This document shows positions 45,043-54,088 of a DNA stretch of 64,000 nt, in pieces. The first letter of the stretch is position 1. Every line of letters starts with the position of its first letter. The DNA comes from CAWAYR01 sp050250875 (GTDB taxonomy: Bacteria > Acidobacteriota > Vicinamibacteria > Vicinamibacterales > UBA2999): contig JBFWNV010000001.1 of the NCBI GenBank assembly GCA_050250875.1, positions 248,001-312,000 on the forward strand, written 5' to 3'. The notes under the pieces are model-generated. The model saw nothing but the letters and a program-made list of their open reading frames with translations, ran no database searches and was not told where the DNA came from. The position numbers were made by a program, and so were the translations under genes.

Positions 45043-45924
45043 TCACCCGCGGGCGGCGGCGGGCTCGGCGGCCCGGCTGTGCGCGAACGCCCAGTAGAGC
45101 TCGCGGGCCCGGCGATAGACCGGACCGGCCTCCAGCGTCCGCGACTCGTAGCGCAGGCACGGCACCACCTTGCCGTGGTTGCCGGTCGAGAAGATCTCGT
45201 CGGCCTCGAGCAGCTCGGCCGGCTTCACGGTGCGCTCGACCACGCTGACGCCGGCCTCGCGCAGCAGACCGATCACGCGCTGCCGCGTCAGGCCGTTGAG
45301 GAACGTGCCGTTGGGGATCGGCGTGACGCAGACGCCGTTCACGGCGAACATCACGTTCTGCGCGGTCAACTCGGCGACGTTGCCGATCGGGTCGCACATC
45401 ACCGCGTTGTCGAAGCCGCGCTCGCGGGCCTCGGCGATCGCCAGCCCGGCCAGCGGGTACAGGCACGCCGCCTTGGCATGCGTCGGCGCCTGCTCGGGGC
45501 TCGGGCGACGGTACTTCGACAGGCAAGCCGAAAAGCCCTTGGTCGGATCGGGCAGGCTCATCCTGGTGATGACCAGGGCGAACTGCGTGGAGGCCGGATC
45601 GGGCAGCACCAGGCCGCTCTCGGCCCAGAACATCGGCCGGATGTAGAGCGGTGCGTCGGCCGGAAACTTCGCGATGCCCTCGCGGGCCAGGGCCTCGACC
45701 TGCCCGGCGGTGACCGGCGGGCGCATGTGCAGCCCCTCGGCCGAACGGATCGCGCGCTGGCAGTGCAGGTCGAGGTCGGGAGCCACGCCCTCGAACGACC
45801 GGGCGCCGTCGAACACGGCGTTGGCCAGCCACGCGGCGTTGGTGTGCGAGGTCATCAGCGGCACCGGGCCCTCGCCCCACTGGCCGTTGACGTAGCAGAT
45901 GGACGTGATCCCCTGGTCGGACAT
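45043..45924 (-). CDS. ilvE: Branched-chain amino acid aminotransferase (class IV)
   Basis: 293 residues from ATG 45924, with GGAGG upstream. A class-IV fold: the PLP Lys is in THAKAACLYPL and the NVAELTAQNVMFAV segment contacts the cofactor. RSFEG and FDGAR early on match IlvE. It transaminates Leu, Ile and Val with 2-oxoglutarate. A strong TATAAT -10 lies at 45946-45951. The kinase-transhydrogenase gene follows 19 nt later. Confidence 0.85.
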   Translation of the reverse strand: MSDQGITSICYVNGQWGEGPVPLMTSHTNAAWLANAVFDGARSFEGVAPDLDLHCQRAIRSAEGLHMRPPVTAGQVEALAREGIAKFPADAPLYIRPMFWAESGLVLPDPASTQFALVITRMSLPDPTKGFSACLSKYRRPSPEQAPTHAKAACLYPLAGLAIAEARERGFDNAVMCDPIGNVAELTAQNVMFAVNGVCVTPIPNGTFLNGLTRQRVIGLLREAGVSVVERTVKPAELLEADEIFSTGNHGKVVPCLRYESRTLEAGPVYRRARELYWAFAHSRAAEPAAARG

Positions 45925-45945
45925 GCCGGGCCTCCGAAACCATGA

Positions 45946-45953
45946 ATTATAGT
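45946..45953. promoter_or_regulatory. Overlapping divergent -10 elements
   Basis: The bases ATTATAGT read TATAAT on the minus strand (45946-45951, toward ilvE) and TATAGT on the plus strand (45948-45953, toward the pseudouridine synthase). The shared symmetrical -10 could fire both ways. Confidence 0.55.
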
Positions 45954-45963
45954 CGGGGCTGTT

Positions 45964-46857
45964 CTGGCCCGCCCGTCCCGCGAACGCCTCGACCAGCGCC
46001 TGAGGCGCGACCATCCCGCGCTGTCGTGGGCCCGGCTGCGCGCCGCCATCGAGAAGGGGCAGGTGACGGTCGACGGCGCCGAACAACGCGACCCCGGCGC
46101 TCCGGTCCGGCCCGGCGCTGCCGTCGTCTTCGACGTCAACCGCAAGGCGGTGCGGACCGCGCGGTCACGCTTCGATCGGCTCTACGAGGACGAGCACGTG
46201 CTGGTGCTCGACAAGCCGGCCGGGCTGCTGACCGTGCCGGCCGACCGCGACGGGGCCCCCGGCGAGGACACCGTGCTGGCCCGGGTCCGCGAGTACATGG
46301 CGCGGCGCCGCGGTACCCGCGGCTACGTCGGACCACTCCACCGCCTCGATCGCGACACCTCCGGCGCGCTGGCCGTGGCGCTGTCCCGCGACGCGCACGA
46401 GGCCGGCCGCGAGCTGTTCAGCGCACACGGCTTCGAGCGCCATTACCTGGCGCTGGTGCACGGCGCGCCGGCCGCCGATGCCGGCACCGTCGACGCCCCC
46501 ATCGCCGACGTCTACGTCGCGGGACGGCGGCGGATTGCCGCGGCCGGCGAGCCGTCGCGGCCGGCGGTGACCCACTTCGTGGTGCGCGAGCGTTTCGGCA
46601 CGGCGGCCGCGCTGCTCGAGCTGACGCTCGAGACCGGCCGGCAGCACCAGATTCGGCTGCACCTGCAGCGCCTCGGCCATCCGGTGCTCGGCGATCGCGT
46701 GTACGGGCCGGCGGGCGGACCGGCGGCGCCGCGCCAGATGCTGCACGCCTGGAAGCTCGCCTTTCCCCATCCGATCACCGGCGCGCGCATCGCCGTCGAG
46801 GCCCCGGTACCGGAAGACTTCGCGCGGCTGAAGCGGCAGTTGAAGGCCCGCCGGTGA
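45964..46857 (+). CDS. RluA-family rRNA/tRNA pseudouridine synthase
   Basis: About 297 residues. The frame contains an S4 RNA-binding domain (RLDQRLRRDHPALSWARLRA) before the GTG at 46063, so the start must be upstream; between the stop at 45943 and the S4 domain no ATG, GTG or TTG exists, only CTG 45964 or ATT/ATA. CTG is used here as the best candidate. The catalytic domain has the HRLDRDTSG motif with its Asp nucleophile, and RQHQIRLHL. It converts uridine to pseudouridine in RNA. A TATAGT -10 lies 10 nt before the CTG. Confidence 0.85.
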   Translation: MARPSRERLDQRLRRDHPALSWARLRAAIEKGQVTVDGAEQRDPGAPVRPGAAVVFDVNRKAVRTARSRFDRLYEDEHVLVLDKPAGLLTVPADRDGAPGEDTVLARVREYMARRRGTRGYVGPLHRLDRDTSGALAVALSRDAHEAGRELFSAHGFERHYLALVHGAPAADAGTVDAPIADVYVAGRRRIAAAGEPSRPAVTHFVVRERFGTAAALLELTLETGRQHQIRLHLQRLGHPVLGDRVYGPAGGPAAPRQMLHAWKLAFPHPITGARIAVEAPVPEDFARLKRQLKARR

Positions 46858-46959
46858 CATCGCCGCGCGGCCTTTCAGCGCGGCAGCGTGACGGCACGGC
46901 GGAGTCGAGTGACGAGCCGGCGGGGCGTCCCTCGACTCGTGTCGCGTACCCTTGACGAG

Positions 46960-46990
46960 CCCCAGTCCCCAGCCCCCAGGCCCCAGCCCC
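46960..46990 (-). repeat. G-run array (G4 motif), copy B, at the stop codon of a response regulator
   Basis: On the minus strand the response regulator's TAG is followed directly by five runs of 4-5 G separated by 2-3 nt (GGGGCTGGGG-type). This satisfies a G-quadruplex consensus in the mRNA. The same layout occurs at 61314. Confidence 0.6.
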
Positions 46991-47696
46991 TAGGCCAGGA
47001 GCTGATACCCGGAGCCGTGCACCGTGATGATGTAGCGCGGGTCGTGCGGCTTGGGCTCGATGTGCATCCGCAGCTTGGCAACGTAGTTGTCCACCGTGCG
47101 GGTCACCGACAGCTGGCTGTAGCCCCAGACGTCGCGCAGCAGCTGCTCGCGGCTCACCACCTGGTTGCGGTGCGCGAACAGATAGCGCAGCAGCTCGAAC
47201 TCACGCGCCGACAGCGGCACCCGCCGGCCCTTGCGCAGCACCAGCCGCTGGCGCGGCCGGACCACGACGTCGCCGAGCGAGAACTGTTCGCCGCCCGGCG
47301 AGTGCCAGTCGTCGCGCCGCACCTGGGCACGCACCCGCGCGAGCAGCTCGCGCACGCTGAACGGCTTGCTGACGTAGTCGTCGGCGCCGACGTCGAGCCC
47401 GCGCACCCGATCGCGCTCCTCGGTCAGCGCGGTGAGCACGACGATCGGCACGTGGTTGCCGCGGGCGCGCAGCGCCTGGCAGACGTCGAAGCCGCTCATC
47501 CCGGGCAGCATCATGTCGACGAGGAGCAGCGCGAACTGCTGGCCGGCCATCGCCGCCAGGGCCTCTTCCCCGCTGGCCACGGCGGTGACCCGGTAACCCT
47601 CGAACTCGAGGTTGTCGGCCAGCATCGAGCGCATCTGCGGTTCGTCTTCGACGACCAGGACGTGCCGGGGCTCGTCGGCGCGGGCGAGCGGTGTGG

Positions 47697-47700
<4 letters not shown>
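46990..47700 (-). CDS. OmpR-family response regulator
   Basis: 236 residues from GTG 47700, overlapping the kinase stop (GTGA). Receiver: EDEPQM acidic pair, phospho-acceptor D62 in LLVDMMLPG, Lys in SKPFS; winged helix at about 140-236 with TRTVDNYVAKLR and the final GSGYQLLA. Partner of the adjacent kinase. Its stop codon lies in the G-run array. Confidence 0.96.
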
Positions 47701-49376
<1,676 letters not shown>

Positions 49377-49398
49377 CGCGGATAGCCGATCGTCTGGC

Positions 49399-49427
49399 AC
49401 GTTACGTCCCCCCTCCCGGGGTGTCAA
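49399..49427 (-). promoter_or_regulatory. Sigma70-type promoter of the two-component operon
   Basis: TTGACA (49422-49427), a 17-nt spacer and TAACGT (49399-49404): consensus -35 with a fair -10. It fixes the kinase start at ATG 49376, with a leader of about 15 nt. Confidence 0.65.
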
Positions 49428-49449
49428 GCCGGACCACCCTCGGTTCAGT

Positions 49450-50577
49450 CTAGCGGCTGGTCGCGCCCTCCTCGACCACGGCATGGCGCTGGGTCCCGAT
49501 GCCTTCGATGGCGCAGACCGCGGTGTCTCCCGCCCGCATCCAGCGCGGCTCGGCGCGCTCGATGTTGGTGCCGGCCGGGCTGCCGCCGGCGATGACGTCG
49601 CCGGGGTTCAGCGTCAGGATGTTCGACGCGTAGGACAGCAGCTCGTGGATATTGTGGCTCATCCGGCTGGTGTTGGAGTCCTGCATCACCTGGTCGTTGA
49701 GGGTGAAGGTGTGGCGGATGTTCATCGGGTCCTTGACGAACTCCTTGGGGACGATGAACGGGCCGAGCGGACCGAAGGTGTCGTGGTTCTTGCCGACCAG
49801 CCAGTCTGACCCGCCCATCTTGCGGTCGCCACGGCCGCCGCGGTCCGAGACGTCGATCTCGACGGTGTAACCGAAGATGTGATTGGCGGCGTTGGCCACC
49901 GTCACGTACTTGGCCGGCGTGCCGATCACCACCGCGAACTCGCATTCGAAGTCGATGTTGGTGCGGCCGCGCGGCATGACGATCGGATCGAACGGGCCGG
50001 CGAGCACGGTCGGGGACTTCTGGAACAGGTAGGGGTTGTCGCGGGTGTCGCCGGCGGGGCGCTCCCAGATGCCGGGCGCCGACTGCGCCGGCGACGTCGG
50101 CGCCGCGGCGGCGCCGGCCCGCTGCTGCTGCGCGGCGATGCCGGCGGTGTGTTCCACGTAGTTGCCGCCGGCGTTCAGGATGAGCGACGGGCGCACCGGC
50201 GGGTGCACGCGCAGCTGGCCGATTTCGGTGACGTAGGGCGGCGCGGATCGGGCCGCGGCGACGTCGCGCGCGATGGCCGCCAGGCGGGCCTTCCACTCGA
50301 CGTCGTAGCGGCCGATCAGCGCCTTCATGTCGGCCGGCGGCGTCAGCTTCGGCGCCGACGCCGTGTTGGCCTCGAACGCGGCGTTGGCCGCCGCGATGTC
50401 GACGACCTGCGTGTCGCGCAGGACCAGGCCGACGTAGACGCGGCCGGCCCGCTCGAACGTGCCCAGCTTGTAGGCGGGTGACGCGCCCGGCTGCGCCTCG
50501 ATGCCGGAACCGCAGGCCGCCAGGGCCGCCGCCAACCCCAGGGCCAGTGCTCCGCTCCCGATCAGTCGTGTCGTCAT
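49450..50577 (-). CDS. Fumarylacetoacetate hydrolase-family lipoprotein
   Basis: 375 residues. A lipobox (LAACG, C22) marks a lipid-anchored exported protein, which is unusual for this normally cytosolic family. The FAH barrel has the metal-binding set (FECEF, DVSDRGG) and the KNHDTFGPLGP segment. Members hydrolyse C-C bonds of acylpyruvates or related diketo acids. A linker of about 110 residues precedes the catalytic domain. It is last in a minus-strand group with two NHL-repeat proteins and a TonB receptor. Confidence 0.87.
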   Translation of the reverse strand: MTTRLIGSGALALGLAAALAACGSGIEAQPGASPAYKLGTFERAGRVYVGLVLRDTQVVDIAAANAAFEANTASAPKLTPPADMKALIGRYDVEWKARLAAIARDVAAARSAPPYVTEIGQLRVHPPVRPSLILNAGGNYVEHTAGIAAQQQRAGAAAAPTSPAQSAPGIWERPAGDTRDNPYLFQKSPTVLAGPFDPIVMPRGRTNIDFECEFAVVIGTPAKYVTVANAANHIFGYTVEIDVSDRGGRGDRKMGGSDWLVGKNHDTFGPLGPFIVPKEFVKDPMNIRHTFTLNDQVMQDSNTSRMSHNIHELLSYASNILTLNPGDVIAGGSPAGTNIERAEPRWMRAGDTAVCAIEGIGTQRHAVVEEGATSR

Positions 50578-50605
50578 GACTCGTCTCCCTCGCGCCCGCG
50601 ACCGG

Positions 50606-51865
50606 CTACGACCCGGCCCGATACCGCGGCTCCTGTCCCATCACCTTCGCCGGATCGGCACCGGGCTTGGGCCGGAACTTCTGCACGCGGCCACCGAACA
50701 CCTCGGCGGTGTACATGTTCCCTTCCTGATCGACGGTCAGCGAATGGGGGCCGTTGAACTGCCCGGGCTGGCCGCCGGGTCCGCCCCACCCGTAGAGGTA
50801 GCGACCGTCCAGGTCGTACTTGAGCATCCGCATCGTCCCGCCGTCGGCGACCCAGATGTACTGGTCGTTCGAGATGAAGTGGGCGTAGGGCGACGAGCGG
50901 ACGCCGGTGGTCCACATGTCGAGGAACTTGCCGTTCTCGTCGAACACCTGCATCCGCCGATGGCCGCGATCGACGACGAACAGGCGGCGATCGGCGCTGA
51001 TGGCGATGCTGTGGACGGTGTTCCACTCGTTGGGCCCGGGGTTGCGCGGGTCCTTGGGCGGCGTCCCCCAGTCCATGAGGAACTTGCCGTCCTTGTCGAA
51101 CTTGGCGACGCGGGTGCCGCCGTAGCCGTCGCTGATGAAGAAAGTGCCGTCGGGCAGCCAGGCGATGTCGGTCGGGCGGTCGAACAGCCGGCCGGCGTCG
51201 CGGCCGCGCTGGCCCTTGGTGCCCAGCGTCATCACCAGCTTGCCGTCGTAGGTGAACTTGTGGATGACGTGCAGCTGATCGTCGAACACCCAGACGTGCT
51301 TCTCGGGATCGTACGGGCTCATCTTGATCTTGTGCGGGCCGCGGCCGCACGGCGCCTCGAACAGCTTGTCGTGCTGCGGCCACCACTGCACCATCTTGCC
51401 GTCGCGATCGACGACGAAGATCACGTGGTGATAGCGGCGCTCCCAGCCGCGCTTGGGCACCGGCTCGCAGGTGGCGCCGAGCCCGTCGTCGTTGCCGGTG
51501 GCGTTGCCGCGTGACGGGTTGAGCATCGCGTAGGGCGTCCACGGCTTGGCGCCCGGCGGCAGCGGCAGCTCGCCGCGCTGCGCGATCCAGATGCGGTCGG
51601 GGCTCTCGGCGAAGACCGCGCCGACCGACCCCCAGGTCCAGCCGTCGTGCTTCACGCCGTCGGGGCCGTCGGGCAGGGGCTGCGGCCAGTTGGGCACCGG
51701 CTCATAGGGCCCGAATTCCTCCTGGCCGCCGCGCTCCTGCGACGCGGCCGGCGCCGCGGCCGCAGCCGCGGCCGCCGAGGTATCGGTGGCGGGGGGAGGG
51801 GCGCTGCACGATGCCGCGACGGCAGCCGCCACCACAAGACTCGACGCTCCGTGCCGGATGCGCAT
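50606..51865 (-). CDS. NHL-repeat lipoprotein A
   Basis: 419 residues from ATG 51865 (AAAGGAG upstream). An N-terminal signal has a lipobox-like VAASC, followed by an Ala-rich linker. NHL-type propeller repeats follow (VWVFDDQLHVIHKFTYDGKL, TRVAKFDKDGKFLMDWG and RMQVFDENGKFLDMW are three), resembling peptidyl-alpha-hydroxyglycine lyase-type propellers. It is a paralogue of the next gene. It could bind a ligand or cleave a substrate outside the cell; no catalytic residues can be assigned with confidence. Confidence 0.85.
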   Translation of the reverse strand: MRIRHGASSLVVAAAVAASCSAPPPATDTSAAAAAAAAPAASQERGGQEEFGPYEPVPNWPQPLPDGPDGVKHDGWTWGSVGAVFAESPDRIWIAQRGELPLPPGAKPWTPYAMLNPSRGNATGNDDGLGATCEPVPKRGWERRYHHVIFVVDRDGKMVQWWPQHDKLFEAPCGRGPHKIKMSPYDPEKHVWVFDDQLHVIHKFTYDGKLVMTLGTKGQRGRDAGRLFDRPTDIAWLPDGTFFISDGYGGTRVAKFDKDGKFLMDWGTPPKDPRNPGPNEWNTVHSIAISADRRLFVVDRGHRRMQVFDENGKFLDMWTTGVRSSPYAHFISNDQYIWVADGGTMRMLKYDLDGRYLYGWGGPGGQPGQFNGPHSLTVDQEGNMYTAEVFGGRVQKFRPKPGADPAKVMGQEPRYRAGS

Positions 51866-52024
51866 GGCCGACTCCTTTCGGGGACGCGGGCGGGGCTCGT
51901 CGAGACAGCGGACGTGGGGGTCGGCGGCGCGGCTGCCCGGTTGCACGCGCCGCCGTCCCCACGGCCGTCGCCGTCGCGGTCCAGTACCGCGACGTCCGAC
52001 CGGTCGATCGACCTCTGTCGATGG

Positions 52025-53146
52025 CTAGTTCGTGCTCTTGCTGTACAGGCCGATCAGGTTGGCCGGGTTGGCGCCCTTCTTCGGGCGGAACTTCTGCGGC
52101 CGGCCGACGTGCACGTCGGCGGTGTAGAGGCTGCCCTCGCTGTCGGTGTGGAATTGGTGCACGCCCCAGAACCCGCCCGGGAACGCCCCGAACGTGCCCC
52201 ACGAGTAGAGCAGCCGGCCGTTGAGGTCGAACTTGGTGAACTTCTGGGTGATGCCGTCGGCCACCCACAGGTGCTGGTCCTCGGAGAGCAGGAACGAGTA
52301 CGGCCGGCGCACGTTGGGCCACGCGTCGAGGAACTTGCCGTTCTCGTCGAAGACCTGGATCCGCGAGTTGGCGCGGTCGCTGACGTAGACGCGCCGGTTC
52401 TTGTCGACGGCGATGGCGTGGACGGTGTTCATGTAGCCGGGCCGGGTCTCGGTCGGCTCGTTGCCCTTCTGGCCCCACTCGAGCAGGAACTTGCCGTTCT
52501 TGTCGAATTTCGCGACCCGGGTGTTCACGTAGCCGTCGCTGACGAAGAAGGTGCCGTCGGGCAGCCACGCCACCTCGGTCGGACGATTGAAGTGCGTGCC
52601 GTCGTGACCAGGCTGCATCGGCGTGCCCACCGTCATGACCAGCTTCTTGCCGTCGCGGGTGAACTTGTAGACGGCGTGGGCGCCGTCATCGACCAGCCAC
52701 ACGTGCCGCTCGGGATCGTAGGGGCTGACCAGCACGCGGTGCGGGCGCACGAACATCTTGTTGTGCTGATCCCACGACTCGATCAGCTTGCCGTTGCGAT
52801 CGACCACGTTGAAGACGTGGTCCCAGCGCGGATGGCGGGCCGGGTCCTTCTGCGACAGGTCGTAGCCCGAGGCGTTGCGCGACGGGATGAAGCTGTTGGC
52901 GGGCCCGCGATCTTCCTTGATCACCGGCAGGCAGCCGCGGTTGAAGATGTAGACGCGGTCGGGGCTCTCCGCCCAGATCCCGCCGGTCGAGCCGATCTGG
53001 AAGCCGTCGCCGCAGTAGTTCTGCGGCCAGCCGGCGACCAGTTCGTACGGGCCGGTCTCGTCGCCGCCGCCCTTGTCCTGGGCCAGAACGGCCATGCCGA
53101 ACACGAGCGCGAGAGCCGCGCACACGGCGCCGATGTGCTTCTTCAC
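52025..53146 (-). CDS. NHL-repeat secreted protein B
   Basis: 373 residues from GTG 53146, with AAGGAGG 5 nt upstream. Signal peptide KKHIGAVCAALALVFGMAVL. The same repeats as the neighbouring paralogue (TRVAKFDKNGKFLLEWG, SRIQVFDENGKFLDAW), so the pair arose by tandem duplication. Here the signal has no lipobox, so it is soluble or released. It follows the TPR gene by 10 nt. Confidence 0.87.
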   Translation of the reverse strand: MKKHIGAVCAALALVFGMAVLAQDKGGGDETGPYELVAGWPQNYCGDGFQIGSTGGIWAESPDRVYIFNRGCLPVIKEDRGPANSFIPSRNASGYDLSQKDPARHPRWDHVFNVVDRNGKLIESWDQHNKMFVRPHRVLVSPYDPERHVWLVDDGAHAVYKFTRDGKKLVMTVGTPMQPGHDGTHFNRPTEVAWLPDGTFFVSDGYVNTRVAKFDKNGKFLLEWGQKGNEPTETRPGYMNTVHAIAVDKNRRVYVSDRANSRIQVFDENGKFLDAWPNVRRPYSFLLSEDQHLWVADGITQKFTKFDLNGRLLYSWGTFGAFPGGFWGVHQFHTDSEGSLYTADVHVGRPQKFRPKKGANPANLIGLYSKSTN

Positions 53147-53156
53147 GAGTGCCTCC

Positions 53157-54080
53157 TTACCGATCGCCCTTTTTCAGTTCCTTGACGAAGGTCGCCGCCT
53201 GAGCCGCCTCAGGGGTACCGGGATGCGCCGCCACGACCCGCTCGAACAGCTCGAGCGCCTTGGTCACGTCGTTCCTGCTGAAGTGCACTTTGCCCATGCC
53301 GAGCAGGCCTGCCGCCGAATCGGGCCGCGCCGCCAGCACGCGCTGGAATTCGGCCTCGGCCTCGGCCACCTTGCCCTGGGCGAAGTAGACGGCGCCAAGG
53401 GTTGCCGTGGCCTCGGCCGCCATGGCGTCCTTGGCCAGGTCGGGCTTGGCGGCCAGGCCGGCCTGGAGGGCCGTGACCGCTTTGTCGTAGGCCTGCGTAT
53501 CCACGTAGGCGCTGCCGAGCTGGAACTGGATCGCGGCGTCGTTGGGGGCGAGCGATGCCGCCTTCTCGAGTGCCGCGACCGCCTCGGCCGGCCGCTTGAG
53601 CTGGAAGTAGGCCAGCGCCAGGTTGACGTAGAGCGGCGCGACCGTCGGCGACCCGGCGATGGCCGCCTCGAACTTGGCCGCCGCCTGCGCGAAGTCCTTG
53701 GCGTTGAAGGCCGCGACGCCTTCCTGGAACTCCTTCGACCCCGCCGCCGCCGCCTTGGCCAGCGTGAAGTCGAAGTCGCGGTCGGTGCCGGCGACCAGAC
53801 GGATCTTGTCGGCGACCGGCTGGTAGCCGTCCTTGGTGACCGACAGCTCGTACTCGACCGCCTGGAGCCCGCGCCGGTAGAAGCGGCCGTCCTTCCCGGT
53901 GGTGAGCGTGACCTCGCGGCCGCGGTCGATGTTGACCAGCTTGTGGGTCACGCCGGCCTGCGGCTGCCCGGCGACGTCGACGACCCGGCCATTGAGGCCG
54001 CCCAGTTCCAACTGGGCAGCCGCGGGCGTGGCGCTGCACAGCAGCGCCACGCCGACCAGCAGACTCAGTGCCCGCGTCAC
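53157..54080 (-). CDS. Exported TPR protein with carboxypeptidase-regulatory-like domain
   Basis: 307 residues from GTG 54080. A signal peptide (ALSLLVGVALLCSATPAAAQ) precedes a CarboxypepD_reg-like beta-sandwich (about 25-100), then five or six TPR repeats (AAAKFEAAIAGSPTVAPLYV, AVAALEKAASLAPNDAAIQF and others). It lies 8 nt downstream of the TonB receptor and is probably a periplasmic or outer-membrane partner. Confidence 0.82.
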   Translation of the reverse strand: MTRALSLLVGVALLCSATPAAAQLELGGLNGRVVDVAGQPQAGVTHKLVNIDRGREVTLTTGKDGRFYRRGLQAVEYELSVTKDGYQPVADKIRLVAGTDRDFDFTLAKAAAAGSKEFQEGVAAFNAKDFAQAAAKFEAAIAGSPTVAPLYVNLALAYFQLKRPAEAVAALEKAASLAPNDAAIQFQLGSAYVDTQAYDKAVTALQAGLAAKPDLAKDAMAAEATATLGAVYFAQGKVAEAEAEFQRVLAARPDSAAGLLGMGKVHFSRNDVTKALELFERVVAAHPGTPEAAQAATFVKELKKGDR

Positions 54081-54088
54081 GACCGGCC

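Noticed and set aside
46063..46857. GTG 46063 as the start of the pseudouridine synthase
   Set aside because: An S4 domain is encoded in the same frame upstream and would be cut off.
49377..49400. GTG 49400 as the start of the sensor kinase
   Set aside because: It overlaps the -10 (TAACGT) of a TTGACA-N17-TAACGT promoter, so it would lie upstream of the transcript.
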